From contig CM034547.1 in NCBI GenBank assembly GCA_020055645.1, positions 7,115,280-7,179,279 on the forward strand: a stretch of 64,000 bases of DNA. The letters run 5' to 3'. This DNA comes from Tomocerus qinae (Eukaryota > Arthropoda > Collembola > Entomobryomorpha > Tomoceridae). Both the position numbers and the translations under genes were made by a program. The notes beneath the pieces were generated by a model. That model was not told where the DNA came from. It ran no database searches and was given only the letters and a program-made list of their open reading frames with translations. Shown here piece by piece: positions 50,901 to 64,000 of the stretch (positions are counted from its first letter, which is position 1; every line of letters starts with the position of its first letter).

Positions 50901-53900
50901 TTGTGGATTTATGTGTATATAGAAATTATATAGAATTGCCCAGCTCAGTCAGTCTCTGCTCACAATATAGTAGTAAATTATTACTTTGCTCTGTACTATA
51001 TAAAATATATACCATGCACAGTATATAAAATACACCTGATGATATTATAAATAATACAAACTTTGAGATTTTAGCAGTTAGTTGGATATAATGATATAGT
51101 GTAGGTGTACGTATTGTAGTGTACACACTTGTATGTAGACTACAGACAGGTAATAGACCTCTCGTCTTCGTCTCTGAATTCTTCTGGTGTTATGTATGTT
51201 TTATGTCTTTGTATATCATTTTATTACCTATACCCAAGGTTTTTGTGTTTGTCTCCTGTTTTTCTGCGGTCATCTTCTTAATATTCTTGCTCGCTGCTTG
51301 GTTAACCAGTCAGCTTGATAGCAACTTAGCACTTTAAGCGTCATTATGACAAACCATAGTGTTTTAGTAAGCTAAAATGTCATTTTACTAAGGATTTTAA
51401 ACACTTCTGATTCTTTTGTATACTAATTCTAATGCCCAACATTTTTAGGTGTGTGATCTTAATGTAATAATATTGTACTGAAGTACTTTTCAGGTTTCTA
51501 AGTCATATGCTATCAATCTATTTCCTTATTTTTTGCATCACCTGTTCCTATACTTTAGATAGGTGGTAAACTAATATTATTGTTATCTATTATCTGTATT
51601 TGTAACTACTGTTCAACCGAATAGCATCTATTGTTTTAAATTGCTTTCCTCAGAATTATGTACAGTAAGTTAGCAGTTGTTTGTAATGTGTTTATAACTT
51701 ATAAGTCTGATTTACAATTTAGAAGCAGTAAAGCAAAGACTGATAAAAGTATCTTGTTAGATAAGGTTCATTAAATCAATGGTGAGTGAAATGTATGAAC
51801 GAGGGATTTGATCGCATATAGAAGATCGGCTGTTTGGCACTAAATACTATGTATTACATTACATTAGCAGTTGTACTTAAAATACAATACATATAATATT
51901 TCATGACTTTGTAGACTATTGTATAACTATAGTGAGAAATGACATTTTTAAATCTTTGAATCTAACTGCATTTTTCATTGTCTGTATATTACAATTTAAT
52001 ACTTATTATTATTATTAGTATTACGCATACGTTTGTTGTGTTATTAGATTAGTAAAGACTAATGCAAACTGTAATTATTATGCAAAATATGTTTTGCATT
52101 CGCATTCGTCGCGTTCTCGCGTTGATCTAGAATACAGAATTTTACGCTATGATTTGTTGCAATGTAATGGAATGAAGTTAGTATTTCAAGGAATGGAGTA
52201 ACTGTTGATTGCGAAGTACCAGCTAGTGGTTAGTATTTAAGAAGTGTCCCAGCGTAAGTGATTGTAACTGACGGCATGTGCATTTGATAAATTTTTACAA
52301 ATTTGCATATTACGCTTTGATTACTGAAATTACTTGAAATTAGTGAGTAAATTATTTACAATCAGTAACGTACCTTAGTCCACTAAAGAAGTGAAATATC
52401 AATATTTTAATTATAACTTTTTAGTAACATGAAGAATATTAGACTTTTGATAAGAGAATGAATGAGAGAGAATGTACCTATTTGTTGTTCTATATTCTGT
52501 GATAAGTACCTTTCAAACCGTAATTGTGTGTATGATCTTAAAAATGTAAAGTAATGTAAAGTTGTGCCTTGGTAATCGATGGATGGTGTTGCAGACATTG
52601 GACGTAGCGTAGCAAAGGAGTTTGTCTAGAGACAAAAAAGGAAATCAGGTATTTTAAAGGCACCACATCTATGAATTGAAACGGTATCATCATTGTCATA
52701 CTTGAGCGTGTATTGCTGTACTATTTCCTAATATAGGTATGTTGTAGGTATTAGGTATGTAGATTAATTCCTCGAGATAAATATGATAGTGCCTTGTATG
52801 AATGGAGAATGTTTCTATTATGTATTTGACAACGTCATTGCAATATTACTATCTATATTCAGTATGTATGTATATTTGCACAAGACAAGACACACTTCTC
52901 TTTTTTGCATTAAATGTACATCGAGACTACAGACATTCTCTTACTGCGTCGATGCTAAGTTTAGTTTAAATTGAATAATGAATATTACAAGAATGTGTTC
53001 GTGTTCGCATTGATAATGTTGATGTTAAAACGTTAACGCAACAGAAAAGATTTAATGGACTGTGGAGAATCAAAGATGATGTGATATTCATGAATGGATT
53101 TGCATAGTGAATGTAGGTAATTACATTTTGATTGGCTTACTTGCAGATTCAGTTCGAAGTCGAGGGAAGCGCATTAGCTCAAGTGACATGACCGAGATCA
53201 ACAGTGTCAATAATAACAAGTCATCGTGTCCGAATGCGACTACCAGTAGTAGCCTTGCGGCTAATAACACACAACCGGAGCAACCTCAGAGACGACTCAT
53301 TAAAGCTGACTTCGATCTTCTCTACAGTTTAGATACCAAAGTAAGTTACCTAAATTACAATTCACTTGTCTTTTACTCATTGATTGTTCTGAGAAATCCC
53401 CCGTCTCCCTACCGAGCGATGTTTATAGCTTATTAGTTTATTATGTTGTAATAATGTGTACATGCATCAATCTACTTTCTTTCGTTTTGACTCCTGATAA
53501 TGCTCATCACAACAGAACAGTCAGCTAGAATAGGCTCGCTACCAATTAATCAGCGTCCTCTCTAAAAGAAAACGTCAAAGTAAAGAGCTTGCAAATGCAA
53601 ATGGCACCTTCTGTCCATAGCGTAGGAATAACAATGAATATCTCTCTACAAATCTACACTCACATCACTGATTTACATGTGGCATAAATACATAGTTACC
53701 CATCATGTTGGTGAATGGATTAATGAACAGAGCTATTACGTACTGTAAGAAGTTGTTTCGCTTGTGGATCTTTTTCACTCTGCTGGATCTGATGCCATAA
53801 CGTAACTAATGCTTTATTACATCTTTGAATTCAGGATCTAATTTTTTAAATTAATGAACTTATACATCCAAAAGATCTGTTTAGCTAATTGTAATTTTAC

Positions 53901-56900
53901 TCTGAAACAAATTGTACGGTACGAATGGACTGTTCTCTTTCAAAATAAAATCTTTGTTATATTTTTTTAATGTATGCTCCTCGCGTTTGAACAGAATGAA
54001 CAATTGCATGGGAAAATATATTTTTATAATGATTTAATTTTTATTTTTATTGACAATTTTTGATATGCTAGACATTCTAATAATCATATAATATACTCAA
54101 TTCAGCTGACAATTATACGAAAAAGATTCCTAGTAGTTGATAGTCTATAGTTAGAGGAATTCTGACTGTAATTTGGTAAAAGCCCTAATCAATTAACAAA
54201 TTCTGGCACGGTTTTATTACCTATTTGATCTTAGTTGTATACGGCCACATAGATGCATCTGCCGCTTCAGATTTTATGAATAGATTCGATTTCCTTATGT
54301 CTTGATTAAATGTTATATTCACTGCAAGAAATTTTAATATACACGAGGAAACTAACTAAACTAAGGTCTCTTGTCTCTATAGTCTATTATCAACACATTC
54401 CATTTCCAACTGGCCGCAATAAATTGCTTCGGCTATTAATTCCTGATATAAATAATCATTATGTTTATTTACGTTTTCATTATTTATTGAGAATGGAAAG
54501 TTGCTGCAGGGTCTTAGAATCTAAATTAACAAGACGTTTCAGGCTGCTACGAAGTTTTCTACTCTATCTTTAACGTTCATTTATTGCTGTATACAATACA
54601 TTGCATATTGCATGTACAAAGTTTGCAGTGGAGTGTAGCTTACAAATTGTTATAGAGGAATACAATACACAGTATCTGTTTTATAAAGCTGCACGGACGG
54701 ATATTTATTTATGTACTATCATCTTGTGAGATCTATATATGACATGTAGCCATAACAGGGCAGCCTTGAAAACTCAGAAATATTATCGTTTGGTTTGACT
54801 TATTGATAGTTAAATAACTACATTATTATATGTATTTTAGTAAACCTATTATTGAAGGAAAATAGAAGAAGCGAATGAATCGATGGTCAAAAAGAATTCA
54901 GTTTGCTAGAGTGATAATGTAATCAGAATGAAGAGGATGTTGATGATACAGTAAAAGCTCGATACGAGAAAGCCTTGAACGCAAAAGGAAGAAACGAAGT
55001 ACCAGTTTATTTGAAGTATGTCCATCATGCAATAGGGAATGTAAGATGATATGCAGTGTATGCCATTATAAAAATGACGATACAATTAGAAGTTAGTGAA
55101 ACCGGTAGGGTAGATAGCTCCTAGTTCCATCCAACTACCTATTTATTTAATCATATAAACTGGGTATGTTTTCTAGATAGCTTGGCATTTAGTTTGGATG
55201 AGTATTGTTAGGTATTATGAAACAGCCCATTTAAGCTATTTAAAAGTTAGGTGATGTTATATGTAGTTATATAGTTGATTTAATGAAGGGAACGGAAAGA
55301 CACAATACAGGTTTCAAGCGTTTTATTTTTCACTGAAGGAGCATGAGTTTTTGACTGACTGACACTGGCTCTGTCAACTATTGACAGTAGGAGGAAGGAC
55401 AGGGACAACACAAAAACAAGACGAGGAGACTCTGCTTCTATTTCATTATTATTGCTACCAATAGAAGTTTATATTGCTAATGCAAAGGTAAGTTAGGTAG
55501 GTAGACAGTGATATAATAGTCATTTATAATGGTTATAGTTCAAGGCACGTATAACCTAACCAGGTAGCCTTTTGCCATAATATTTCAAATAAAACTTCAC
55601 TTTTTTCTTCGATAATCGCAGTGCGTTACCGTTACACTACCGTAACTATGGTCCCCTATTCGGGGTCCCTTACTGAGATACGAATGTTGGGAATAAAATG
55701 GCGATTTTATTCCCAAGAATGAAAAAAGTTAATTTTTGTCAGAAATATTACGGGAAGAGAGTACCTTATATTGTGTTGTTATAGCTGCCTTGGTTATAGT
55801 TATAGTATAGACATAAATTTTAAACTACTAATATTACTCTTCTTCGAGTCCTGCATTCCTTGTATATAGAGCAGAGCAACTAAGGATCTCATTATAATTC
55901 TCGATCGAAGTCGAAGCAAAAGTTATTTGCATTTTACATTCTTGTTACCTGACTTGGCTACTACTACCTACCTACGTCGTAAGACATTGTTACTTTTACT
56001 TTCATCAATAAGTTACTCCTTCTTCTATAGTTGAGTTGGTAGTGGATATTTAGTTAGTTGTGTTGGAGTTGGACTGAATATAATAGTAATGTCGTAATCT
56101 TGTACTAATGTAATTTAATAGGCAGTAAGACTGGTAATGTAAGAGTATTTGTTGCTGCTTTAGTTTGTATAGGATCTGTACATGTCTGCTACAATATGTA
56201 TTTAGCGGACAACAAGTCGAGTTTCATCATGTAGTAAATAGTCTGGTCTCTTCCCTATAATAGAGACGACGATAATGTAATAAATATCTAACGTGTGGAG
56301 TGTACTACATATAAACTGCTTGTTGTGCTGCTCGGAGAAGCCAAGAAACAAGCAGCACAGCAAAAGTATTTGATGCATTGCTCCATTGAAGGTCATTGTG
56401 TGCTCAAGGAAACTCTTCCTTCTTTGCATTCTGTCGCGTCCACTGTCTAATCTAAACTAAACTAAAGATAATAATAATAAACGACATGTTCAAAGGAGTT
56501 AAGTGAGCTGAGTACCTAGTCTCCCTATCGCCAAACATGACAAAACAGTAACATGCACATGCCATAAGACAAGAGCAGACCACACGCTAAGTTAATGCTA
56601 AAAAATAGTCCATCTTGTGATAATGACGTGTTCCAATTCCAATTCTTTGATTTATTGGCTTTAGTGGAATGGGGGACCAAAGACCAAATGAAAAGTTTTT
56701 GTACATGAGTTTCCTTTGCATATTAATTCATGCATGCACTGCATGAACTTTAAAATTACTTTTATTCAACTTATTTATCTGATAATAACGTGTGAAAGGT
56801 AGACATTTTTTCAGTCTTAAAATTTTAACCTCGCTTCGGTATCGAATCAAAATCGTACTTACAATGCACATGTCTCAACAGTTTTTGTAAGCGGAGCACG

Positions 56901-59900
56901 AAAGTAATATTGTAATATTATACGGCACTGATGCTGTCAAGCAAAGCCAATACGTTTAGAGAAAGACAAGGATTGCATTGAGAGGACAAGTGATATCACA
57001 TTGGCTACCCTTCTAATGCCCTGAGTTATTCTGGGCTTCGATCTGATTTATAAAAATGATGACTAGTGGCAATATTCTAATAAATAATGGCTTATCTTGT
57101 CAAATTTTATTGAATTAGGTATTGCGTTTGAAAGCGGATGTTAATCTATCTGCATGCAAAGTTGATGAATTATTTTGTAAAGCAAAAGATATTGCGTATT
57201 ACTTTTGATCCTTTTGCCTCAAGAAAATTATCTAATTTATAGGCATCCGTGTATGTTGTGTGGATTAAGTATTAGCAGTATTATGTATGTGGAAATTAGA
57301 ATTTTGCATTGTGTGTGGAGTGGATGACTCAGCTTCACATGTTATGCTTCACACTCACTGCATACGTCTAGTTGATTTAAACGTGGGTTAGCAAAATAAT
57401 GAAAGCAGAGCATGCAGATAGATTTCGCAACTATCTTTAAAAGCATTGAATAAAAACGTCGTTCTTTTTGTAGGATGATGATGATGATGACGACTATTTA
57501 GAGGACTCGCCCAAGGGAAATGGAACTTGCTTTTATGGACACATTTGTCCCGAAGGAACTCAGTCAACACCCGTCTCCCCATGGAAAAAGCCTAATGGTA
57601 TGATGTTGCTCTTTGTAGTCTCTGGTACGGAGCAAATGGCTGTCATAAAAGAAAAGCCTTGTTCTAAAAGTATAAACTAAACTCCAAAACGGTGCAATGG
57701 TCTATGTAATGTGTGTATCTGCAATTTTGTGCACTGCGCAATTTTCCAGCGTATGCATATATTTCATGTGCTTAGTTTTTTTCGGGTGATGGTTTTATCG
57801 TATTTATAATTCAATGTTACGGGACCAACTTTTGCAGTTTTATTTCTGCTTTCAGAGCCCAAATTTGAAAATGGAGACACAATTGGAGTGGACATACGTC
57901 GTCGGCATTCCATATGCAATCCTACAGTACGAGATGAACACGGGTCAACCCTTATAACTTTTCCATTTGAGTATACAAATTCAAAAAATGTCTTCAGCTC
58001 TCTAAATGGTCCTAGCGTCTCCCCTATTCTTCATCGCCGAAAGGCCAAACTTCCTCACTCTGTCTCTAAAAGTTCCCTACAAGAAGAATTCTTCCAGTCG
58101 AATCATTGGCAGACAGCCATTGAATGTCTGTCACTTAATTTAGAAGAAGTTGTACATATTCGCAATGTTTTAACCAAAGCCGAGTTGGAAGGTTTGCCTG
58201 TCGACTGCAGTCTCAAAGAAGATGTGGAAAAGGGAAAGGTAAGATCCATATAATGATGACTTGACTATGAAGACATTTAACATTGTGTGTGTACTGATGA
58301 TCCGTTGATAAGGCTCACATGTAAGTTCGCATAAATTAGCATTTAACAATTTTCTCTTTGTTTCTGTTTTGTACTCATTTTTCCAATTTGGTTAATAGTT
58401 GCTCATATGCATGTACTTAGTAAATCTGACCAATTACAATATTATATTAGACGATTTACTTAGTTGTGATCCTCTTTAACTCCTTTGTGTTTACTACTAT
58501 TCTAACTTTACAGTAAATATCTATGGTCAGAATGGAAATGTGACTCATCAACATCAAGACGCATACCGTTACCACGTATATGTATTTATTTAGGCAGGAA
58601 AGTTAACGTAGGAATATAATATGCATGTTTTCTGCATAAGAGCAGGTAGTTTTATGATTTACAAGAGGCGAGACTCCTTTTTGACCATTCTGATATATCT
58701 AGGCGGATATAATCAGTGCAGTGCTAAGTTGGCTTGGGTTTGGTCAAGGTGATATCGAGTCAACATTGTTGTAGGCCAAGCCATGCAGGCCAACGGAATA
58801 GGCATTCATACCCACCATCTATAACATCAATGTCCATACTAAATATTAATACTCTGTATGCAAGGCTCACTGGCTCACTCTCCTCAATAGCCTGATCAAA
58901 TGTCTGACTACAAGGGTTTACATATTCATATGTTCAAACAGAACAGAACGCTTGCTACCCACATCATCCACCTTCCATAATTAGTAAATGGGACGCAGGT
59001 AATGCTAAAGCATGTACATGTTAAACGAATCTCGTATTATTGGATTTGTAATGTTTGCTATGCCACGTTCTACTACTTAGTCCATTTCGCAATGTATTTG
59101 TTTGGGTGTTGATTCAATGATATTTAGGTGTGCTTAAAGTAGCAAACGAGGTGTGTATAATAATACACGTACAATTAAGCGGAGTGAAAAAAGTAAATAA
59201 CCCAACGACGAGACTCTTCTATTATGGACAAAGTTAGCAATCTTGAAAAAAGTCACGACTGGTATTTATTTTTTAGGCACTAAATCAACCAATCAATATT
59301 ATGGGAATGATAGGGTGGATGCATGGCTATTTAGCTACATTAACCAAGTTCATGCTTAACTAACGTTTTAAATAACGTGCAGTTGGTATTTCACTACATG
59401 TATTTGTAATTGAGTATATAGAAACAGAGATGAAACAGATAGAATCGGATAGAATGATGAAGTAAAGTAAACAATGACGTATATTAGTAATACTAATAAC
59501 AATTTATTTGCAGTAGTAGTAATTTGAAAATAATTCTACTCTGGGCTTAGAGTATTACCAGTAGGTAGTTCATGTAAGAAATTTTGTAGTTAAGTCGGAT
59601 GAAATAGAGTGTAATTATTATTTATTATTATATTTTCTTTGGTCACAGTAGATCATGGTGGATGGGGTAGATTTTCACCATCATCTCACCACTACATCTA
59701 ATAGGTTTAGTGAGTTGCCATTAAAGTTAAGCTACTAGCAGCCTCCTTAAAATTCCAAGGTGATTTAAGTTTTGATTGATGTGAAATGGAACAAAAACGA
59801 TTTAATTTATCGTAGCATTATAGTCCGCAGTTTGACTTGTCTGGTAATCCATTTTTTATGAGATACATAATTCCTTATCCCATTCTTTTCCTGAGAATCT

Positions 59901-61180
59901 GCAAAGTCTCTTCATTGTGAAATAAATTGTATCTGAATTGAGTTTGTAATAGAGGAGAGTGAGACGACGGAAGGAGCTAAAGGAGAGCAATGACCTACGC
60001 GTTTAATTTAAGCTCTACTGTTGTAATGCCAGAAGAAATTTTAGTAGTAGCGTACATGACTGATTATTTTACGACAACAAAGAAAAGCCTATTTTGGGTA
60101 ATGAAGTTTGGAATTGAAGGGTGATTGTATTAATAGAGTCACTTATTTGTATTGTTATTTTATAGGTGTGCTTCCTTTGTCTGAAGACACGATTCAGTCT
60201 TTTTGGCCCTTGGGGGAGCTGTTGTAAACTATGCAAGCGAACTGTCTGTGCCAAATGTTGCTCAAAAGTATGTTATATAGTATTGTTCTCGCTCAATAAT
60301 ACCATTAGAATTCAGCAAAACTCGTGTTTGTGCTCAGCCAGCCCTCCGTGATCTTGATTTAATGCATGTGAAACCGATGCGGTTTCTCTCAGATTGCAAT
60401 TAATTTTTTTGTGCTTTGCTTTTACAGATGAGAATACCTACTGAGCATTTTGCCAAAGTACCCGTCTCCACGTTGAGTCCTACTATCTCTCCGAGGGAGG
60501 AAGAGAAGGAATTTTCTGGGGGTTCAAAAACACCGACGCCGAGGACAGAGAGTCTCACACCAACCAAAATGGCAGGTGGACGGAAGAACAGCGTAGGCAG
60601 TGCACCCACATCACCAAATATGTCTATTTCAAGAAAATCAATGGGAACGGACTCTGATAGTGGACAAAGGTCAATATCTCCTGGTCTTTTGGAGGCAGAA
60701 GAACGCGATAGATTCTCACCTGACCACAATAGTGGACCATACAGCTTACCGACAGTGACCTCAATATCGCTTGGTCTCATGGCCTTCAAACGGTAACTAT
60801 ATTATTATTATGTGTACAAATTATTATTTGCTTTAGCTGGAGGTAAATAAAAATTTACTATCTATCTACATGTTTACCAACTAATACGTTATAGTGTGTG
60901 CAGAATGCAGGAAATTCTCTATATACACTTCTCTGCATTGTGAGGTAATACAGTAAATAATACTAATACCTGTGTTGTGTATTGTATTTTCAGAAAGAAC
61001 TTCGGCAGAGGGAAAGAGGATGATAAGACTGAGAGACTGAAAGGTGTGCTGATGGTGGTTTGTCACGACTGCAAAGCTATGGTTTGTCAAATCATACGCT
61101 CTTCGAGAGCTAAAAAGGCTAGCACATATAAGAATAATTTGACATTAGAGCTGCCCAATGTTCACCAACAATTGGGTTAG
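35916..61180 (+). CDS. spir: Protein Spire, actin nucleator
   Basis: Spire nucleates actin filaments through tandem WH2 domains, working with formins on vesicle membranes. Seven coding exons in consistent phase: 35916-37176, 53147-53340, 57474-57597, 57856-58238, 60166-60267, 60428-60792 and 60994-61180, giving 871 residues. The KIND domain (about 29-309) starts with [21 protein letters not shown] and ends [20 protein letters not shown]; acidic, Ser/Gly/Asn-rich loops interrupt it. WH2 units follow: [19 protein letters not shown] (333-351), [15 protein letters not shown] (365-379) and [16 protein letters not shown] (398-413). The Spir-box (about 616-640) reads [20 protein letters not shown]. 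The FYVE-like zinc region starts at 655 (CFLC, CKLC, CAKCC) and finishes in the last exon (VCHDC, IIRSSR), split by a Ser/Pro-rich loop of about 120 residues. The ATG chosen is the first in frame. The C-terminus is NVHQQLG. Confidence 0.93.
38679..38869 (+). terminator. Possible intronic poly(A) signals
   Basis: AATAAA occurs at 38679-38684 and at 38864-38869 on the plus strand, 1.4-1.5 kb after the read-through stop at 37322. Either could end a short KIND-WH2 transcript. In AT-rich DNA the hexamer is common, so this is weak evidence. Confidence 0.2.
40045..40075 (+). repeat. Partial copy of the MITE arm seen at 7829-8110
   Basis: AGAAGTCTTTAGGAGTAATTCCCTCTTAGG matches the right arm at 8076-8104 in pieces no longer than about 15 identical bases. 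It is a solitary arm with no partner nearby. Confidence 0.4.
40644..40772 (+). CDS. Candidate exon of unknown gene within Spire intron 1
   Basis: An ATG opens 43 codons that end at a good donor, CAGTTG|GTACGT. The middle reads [20 protein letters not shown], with a coding-like residue mix unusual for this AT-rich intron. Phase 0 at the donor does not fit the next Spire exon, which needs one carried base, so it is not an alternative Spire start. I do not recognise it; chance is a serious alternative. Confidence 0.15.
44440..44520. repeat. Dispersed repeat, copy B
   Basis: CAGGGCCGGATGCCTACCTT and the following GGGCCCACTAGTTTTTTT and ATAAAATTATT match copy A at 9296-9380 in order and spacing. 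The left part, CAGGGCCGG, resembles the terminus of a hAT-like element. It is a relic inside Spire intron 1. Confidence 0.5.
53341..57473 (+). other. Spire intron 2
   Basis: Donor AAA|GTAAGT and acceptor TTTTGTAG|GAT, phase 0. About 4.1 kb with no supported exon or clear repeat. Confidence 0.8.
58239..60165 (+). other. Spire intron 4
   Basis: Donor AAAG|GTAAGA and acceptor ATTTTATAG|GTG, phase 0. About 1.9 kb with no supported exon. Confidence 0.8.
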
Positions 61181-64000
61181 TTAAACACAGCGTTAACAGG
61201 TGCGTTCAAAGTTAGAAAGAGCCTGCCTACAAAAGTACATTTACTAATATTATTTAATTAGTGCGTATTATTATGTTAGAACTGTTTTCAAATCTTATCA
61301 GCCTCACAATTAATTGTGGTCGACAATATCCTATTCGTTCTGCCCTATTATCTACATAATATTAATGTGTTCTGCTCTGATGTATGTTATGTATCGTTCT
61401 TTCTAGTCTACTCCATATCATTGCTACACAAACAACTAATTCCCATTTTTATTGACTATTATTCACAAAATCCATTTTGAATGGGCACGAGTGTGATTTG
61501 GGCTAACCCCTGGTTTCTCAAGTAAAACAATTTTATTATTTTTCTGTGTATTAACGAATAGTAACTATCATGTGAGTAAGTATGAATGTATGATTGATGA
61601 GATGACAATACGATACAATTCTTGTTCAAATATCTTAAATTCTTGTTTCTTTACAATTGAAACTGCATTGTTAATCGGTATTTACTTTAACACTATTTGA
61701 GGTAACACTCTATAACTTAATAATAATGAACCCAGGAACCATAAATCATGCATAGACTCGAAAATCCTGATTTGCGATTCTCTGATTCTGTGTAAATATA
61801 ATATTTTGTACCACACTAACTCCTACGCAGATATTACTCACTCAGTACTTAGTACAGTACGTTGTACTTTATTTTATACTTTATTCTTGACGCTTACATC
61901 ATCTATGTTTATGTTTAGAGCAGAACAATAACAACTTCATGCTAATTCGTAATTTACGGTAAATATAGTGATAGATAGGTAGAGAATGCCCAATATGGGA
62001 AGTGAATATATTATATTTATCATTCCAAGGCTACAGAATCTCAATTCCACTAACCAATCTTGAAATAACTAGATAAACCTGACGCTTTCATTTGAATTCC
62101 TATTATATGCTTTTCATAGCGTGCATTATACAATGCCATTCCAATAACCACAAAATATTAAAATATAGTTGAAGTTGTACTGAATCTATACAATAGTGCG
62201 ACAGAAATAGTCATGCACAAAACTATTACTTTTCTCATGGATCTTAACTACCTTAATCTTAATTCTAATTATTCTCAGTTCTAGGAACCCTAGAACTAGG
62301 GAATATTATTACTATCATGTTAGGTAGTTCAGTTCTTAGGTTACAAGTCTTGATAAGGTTTAGAATTTGATATTTTTGTTGACTAAATTGCAACCAATTA
62401 CAAAATATTATTTTCTTTCTTCGTTTATTTAACACCAGCATAGCATTCGAATGCCAAATGTATTGTACCATTCCATAATTCCGCATAATATTGATTACTG
62501 ACCTGTCTATATCGTACATGTAACTTGATAATATAATTTACTTCCTATTGTTCATTCATGTTGCAATGTTCTTTACTCTTTAGTGAAGAGGAGAGTATGT
62601 TTACCATGTTGTGAAACACACTTGAAGTATAATATGATGTGACAAATGAATATTATGATGTCATGCTGTACGCTTCTACCAATTACATTGATATTAAAAC
62701 TCGGCTCGATTATATGTTTCCAATATCTCAATAAGGCCGACGAGATATAGTTAATTAACTGTTAATGTAACAATATTTTCAAAAACTGTCATTATCAGTT
62801 GCTTAAATTAAAAATATTGTCGAGATATGCCTTTGGAAGTTGTAAAAAGGTGTAAAAGTTTAAGACTATTTATGATTATGAAAGTACTACAGATTTAGTG
62901 CCTCAATAGTAAATGAGTTCTATCATTTGAATTTGTCTGGCTCGTCTGGCTGCACAACAATTTAACGTACAACATATATAAGTGAGTACAGTGAGTAGAA
63001 TCTCTGTTCTTCGCGAATAATATCTGTCTGTCTAATATATATCGAACACATTTCTTTTAAGTATAACATTTCAAATCATGAATGACATGAATCATACTAA
63101 ATATGTAGGAGATACTTAACTCATTACGTAAGATCGAAATGTGACCTTCACGTGAACTATTAATAAGTAAATGAAATTGTAGCTCTATGTTTGTACTTGA
63201 ATGAAGGAGGAGTATAATTATAGAGTCTCCGTGTATAGTATTACAGACATTCAAATAGAATGTAGTATAATTAAATATACGTGCTTACATACCTTGTACT
63301 GCATGAATGTAATGCTGGTATTATACATTGGCCGCTGCATAAGTAAATTGCTTTTCAATATGACATACATAACTATACAAGTACAACTACGAAGAGGTTG
63401 CAAAACATAATTATTTCGTTTAAAATTTAAAGTAGATTATCTACTAATACTTGCCTACATACGACATACGAGTTACTTGTTATTTAGGAGTAGGTGTAGC
63501 GACACTACCATATTAATATTATGTTCTTTTGTGATGGTGAATGAGTGTTTGACAAACAATCTAATAATACTGATGTATTATAAATGGCATTTATTTTATG
63601 TTAAAAGCTATTTTCATGTTCTAGACGATGTTGTCTTTAGTAAGGTAAATATTATGTACTGATTAGTGATTACTGATTTGATCTGCAACTTATTATACAT
63701 ATATAATTGTCAGGTATAGACTGGTTGTGTATTAATATGTGATTTTGGCACAATATATATAGGTAGCCATCAATGACATAGACTAGAGCAGAAATGCAAA
63801 ATTTATTTCTATTTACAGCCCGAATGACTAAAGTTTTGTGGAAGTATCAGTTTCCTAAATCCTTGAAAGTTGTCGTTAACTTTTTCCTAATATCTCTCTG
63901 CTGAGAACATCCTTAGCTTTTCGTTAAAAGTAAAATACTGAGCATAACGTATGAAATCATCAAAAGTTTTCAGTTCCAAGATCCGGGATGTCACATCAGG
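61181..64000. other. Downstream of Spire, 3' UTR and intergenic
   Basis: No coding exon is supported in this stretch. I saw no canonical AATAAA close to the Spire stop, so the 3' end is not placed. Frames here are short and AT-rich. Confidence 0.4.

Larger units (their letters stand above)
37177..53146 (+). other. Spire intron 1, 16 kb
   Basis: Donor AAAAG|GTACGT and acceptor TTACTTGCAG|AT keep phase 1. The intron separates the KIND-WH2 exon from the Spir-box and zinc exons. It contains a partial MITE arm (about 40045-40075), a dispersed repeat (44440-44520) and many short AT-rich frames, but no exon that joins Spire in phase. Its first 146 bases stay open in the exon-1 frame (see findings). 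Confidence 0.85.

Overview
This is eukaryotic DNA from an animal, most likely an arthropod. It is AT-rich and holds spliced genes with GT/AG introns. Three conserved metazoan genes can be assembled exon by exon: Sec61 beta on the minus strand, an HD-PTP/Myopic-type BRO1 protein on the plus strand, and the actin nucleator Spire on the plus strand. The Sec61 beta transmembrane end matches the Drosophila form as I remember it, and the large transposon is a BEL/Pao element. The exact lineage cannot be told from this window.

Layout. From 1 to about 10.7 kb there is no convincing gene, only scattered repeats and one short broken coding-like fragment on the minus strand near 6.0-6.1 kb. Sec61 beta lies at 10746-11268 (minus), with likely 5' UTR exons out to about 11.8 kb. 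From 12.8 to 14.3 kb there are two adjacent palindromic (foldback or MITE-like) elements. A 26-codon candidate first exon on the minus strand sits at 15310-15387, back to back with the BRO1 gene, which starts at 15894. The BRO1 gene has ten coding exons ending at 23260. Its fifth intron carries a foldback transposon with about 350-bp inverted arms, a 62-bp minisatellite core and a 609-bp tandem duplication.

From about 25.1 to 32.6 kb lies a badly broken BEL/Pao LTR retrotransposon. It has recognisable zinc-knuckle, protease, reverse transcriptase and integrase pieces. Its sequence is braided: short blocks recur in two or three registers and alternate with blocks from elsewhere in the same element. 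Spire fills most of the right half: the KIND domain and WH2 cluster sit in one large exon at 35916-37176, a 16-kb intron follows, and six small exons between 53147 and 61180 encode the Spir-box and the FYVE-like zinc region.

The three cellular genes do not form a pathway. Sec61 beta acts in the ER translocon, HD-PTP/Myopic in endosomal ESCRT sorting, and Spire in actin nucleation on vesicles.

The points most worth a second look are: an HD-PTP-like gene with no phosphatase-like domain in the window; an open reading frame that runs past the Spire exon-1 donor into a hydrophobic tail-anchor-like segment; the braided retrotransposon, which may be an assembly artefact; and the unrecognised exon divergent from the BRO1 gene. 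I found no clearly new multi-gene system.
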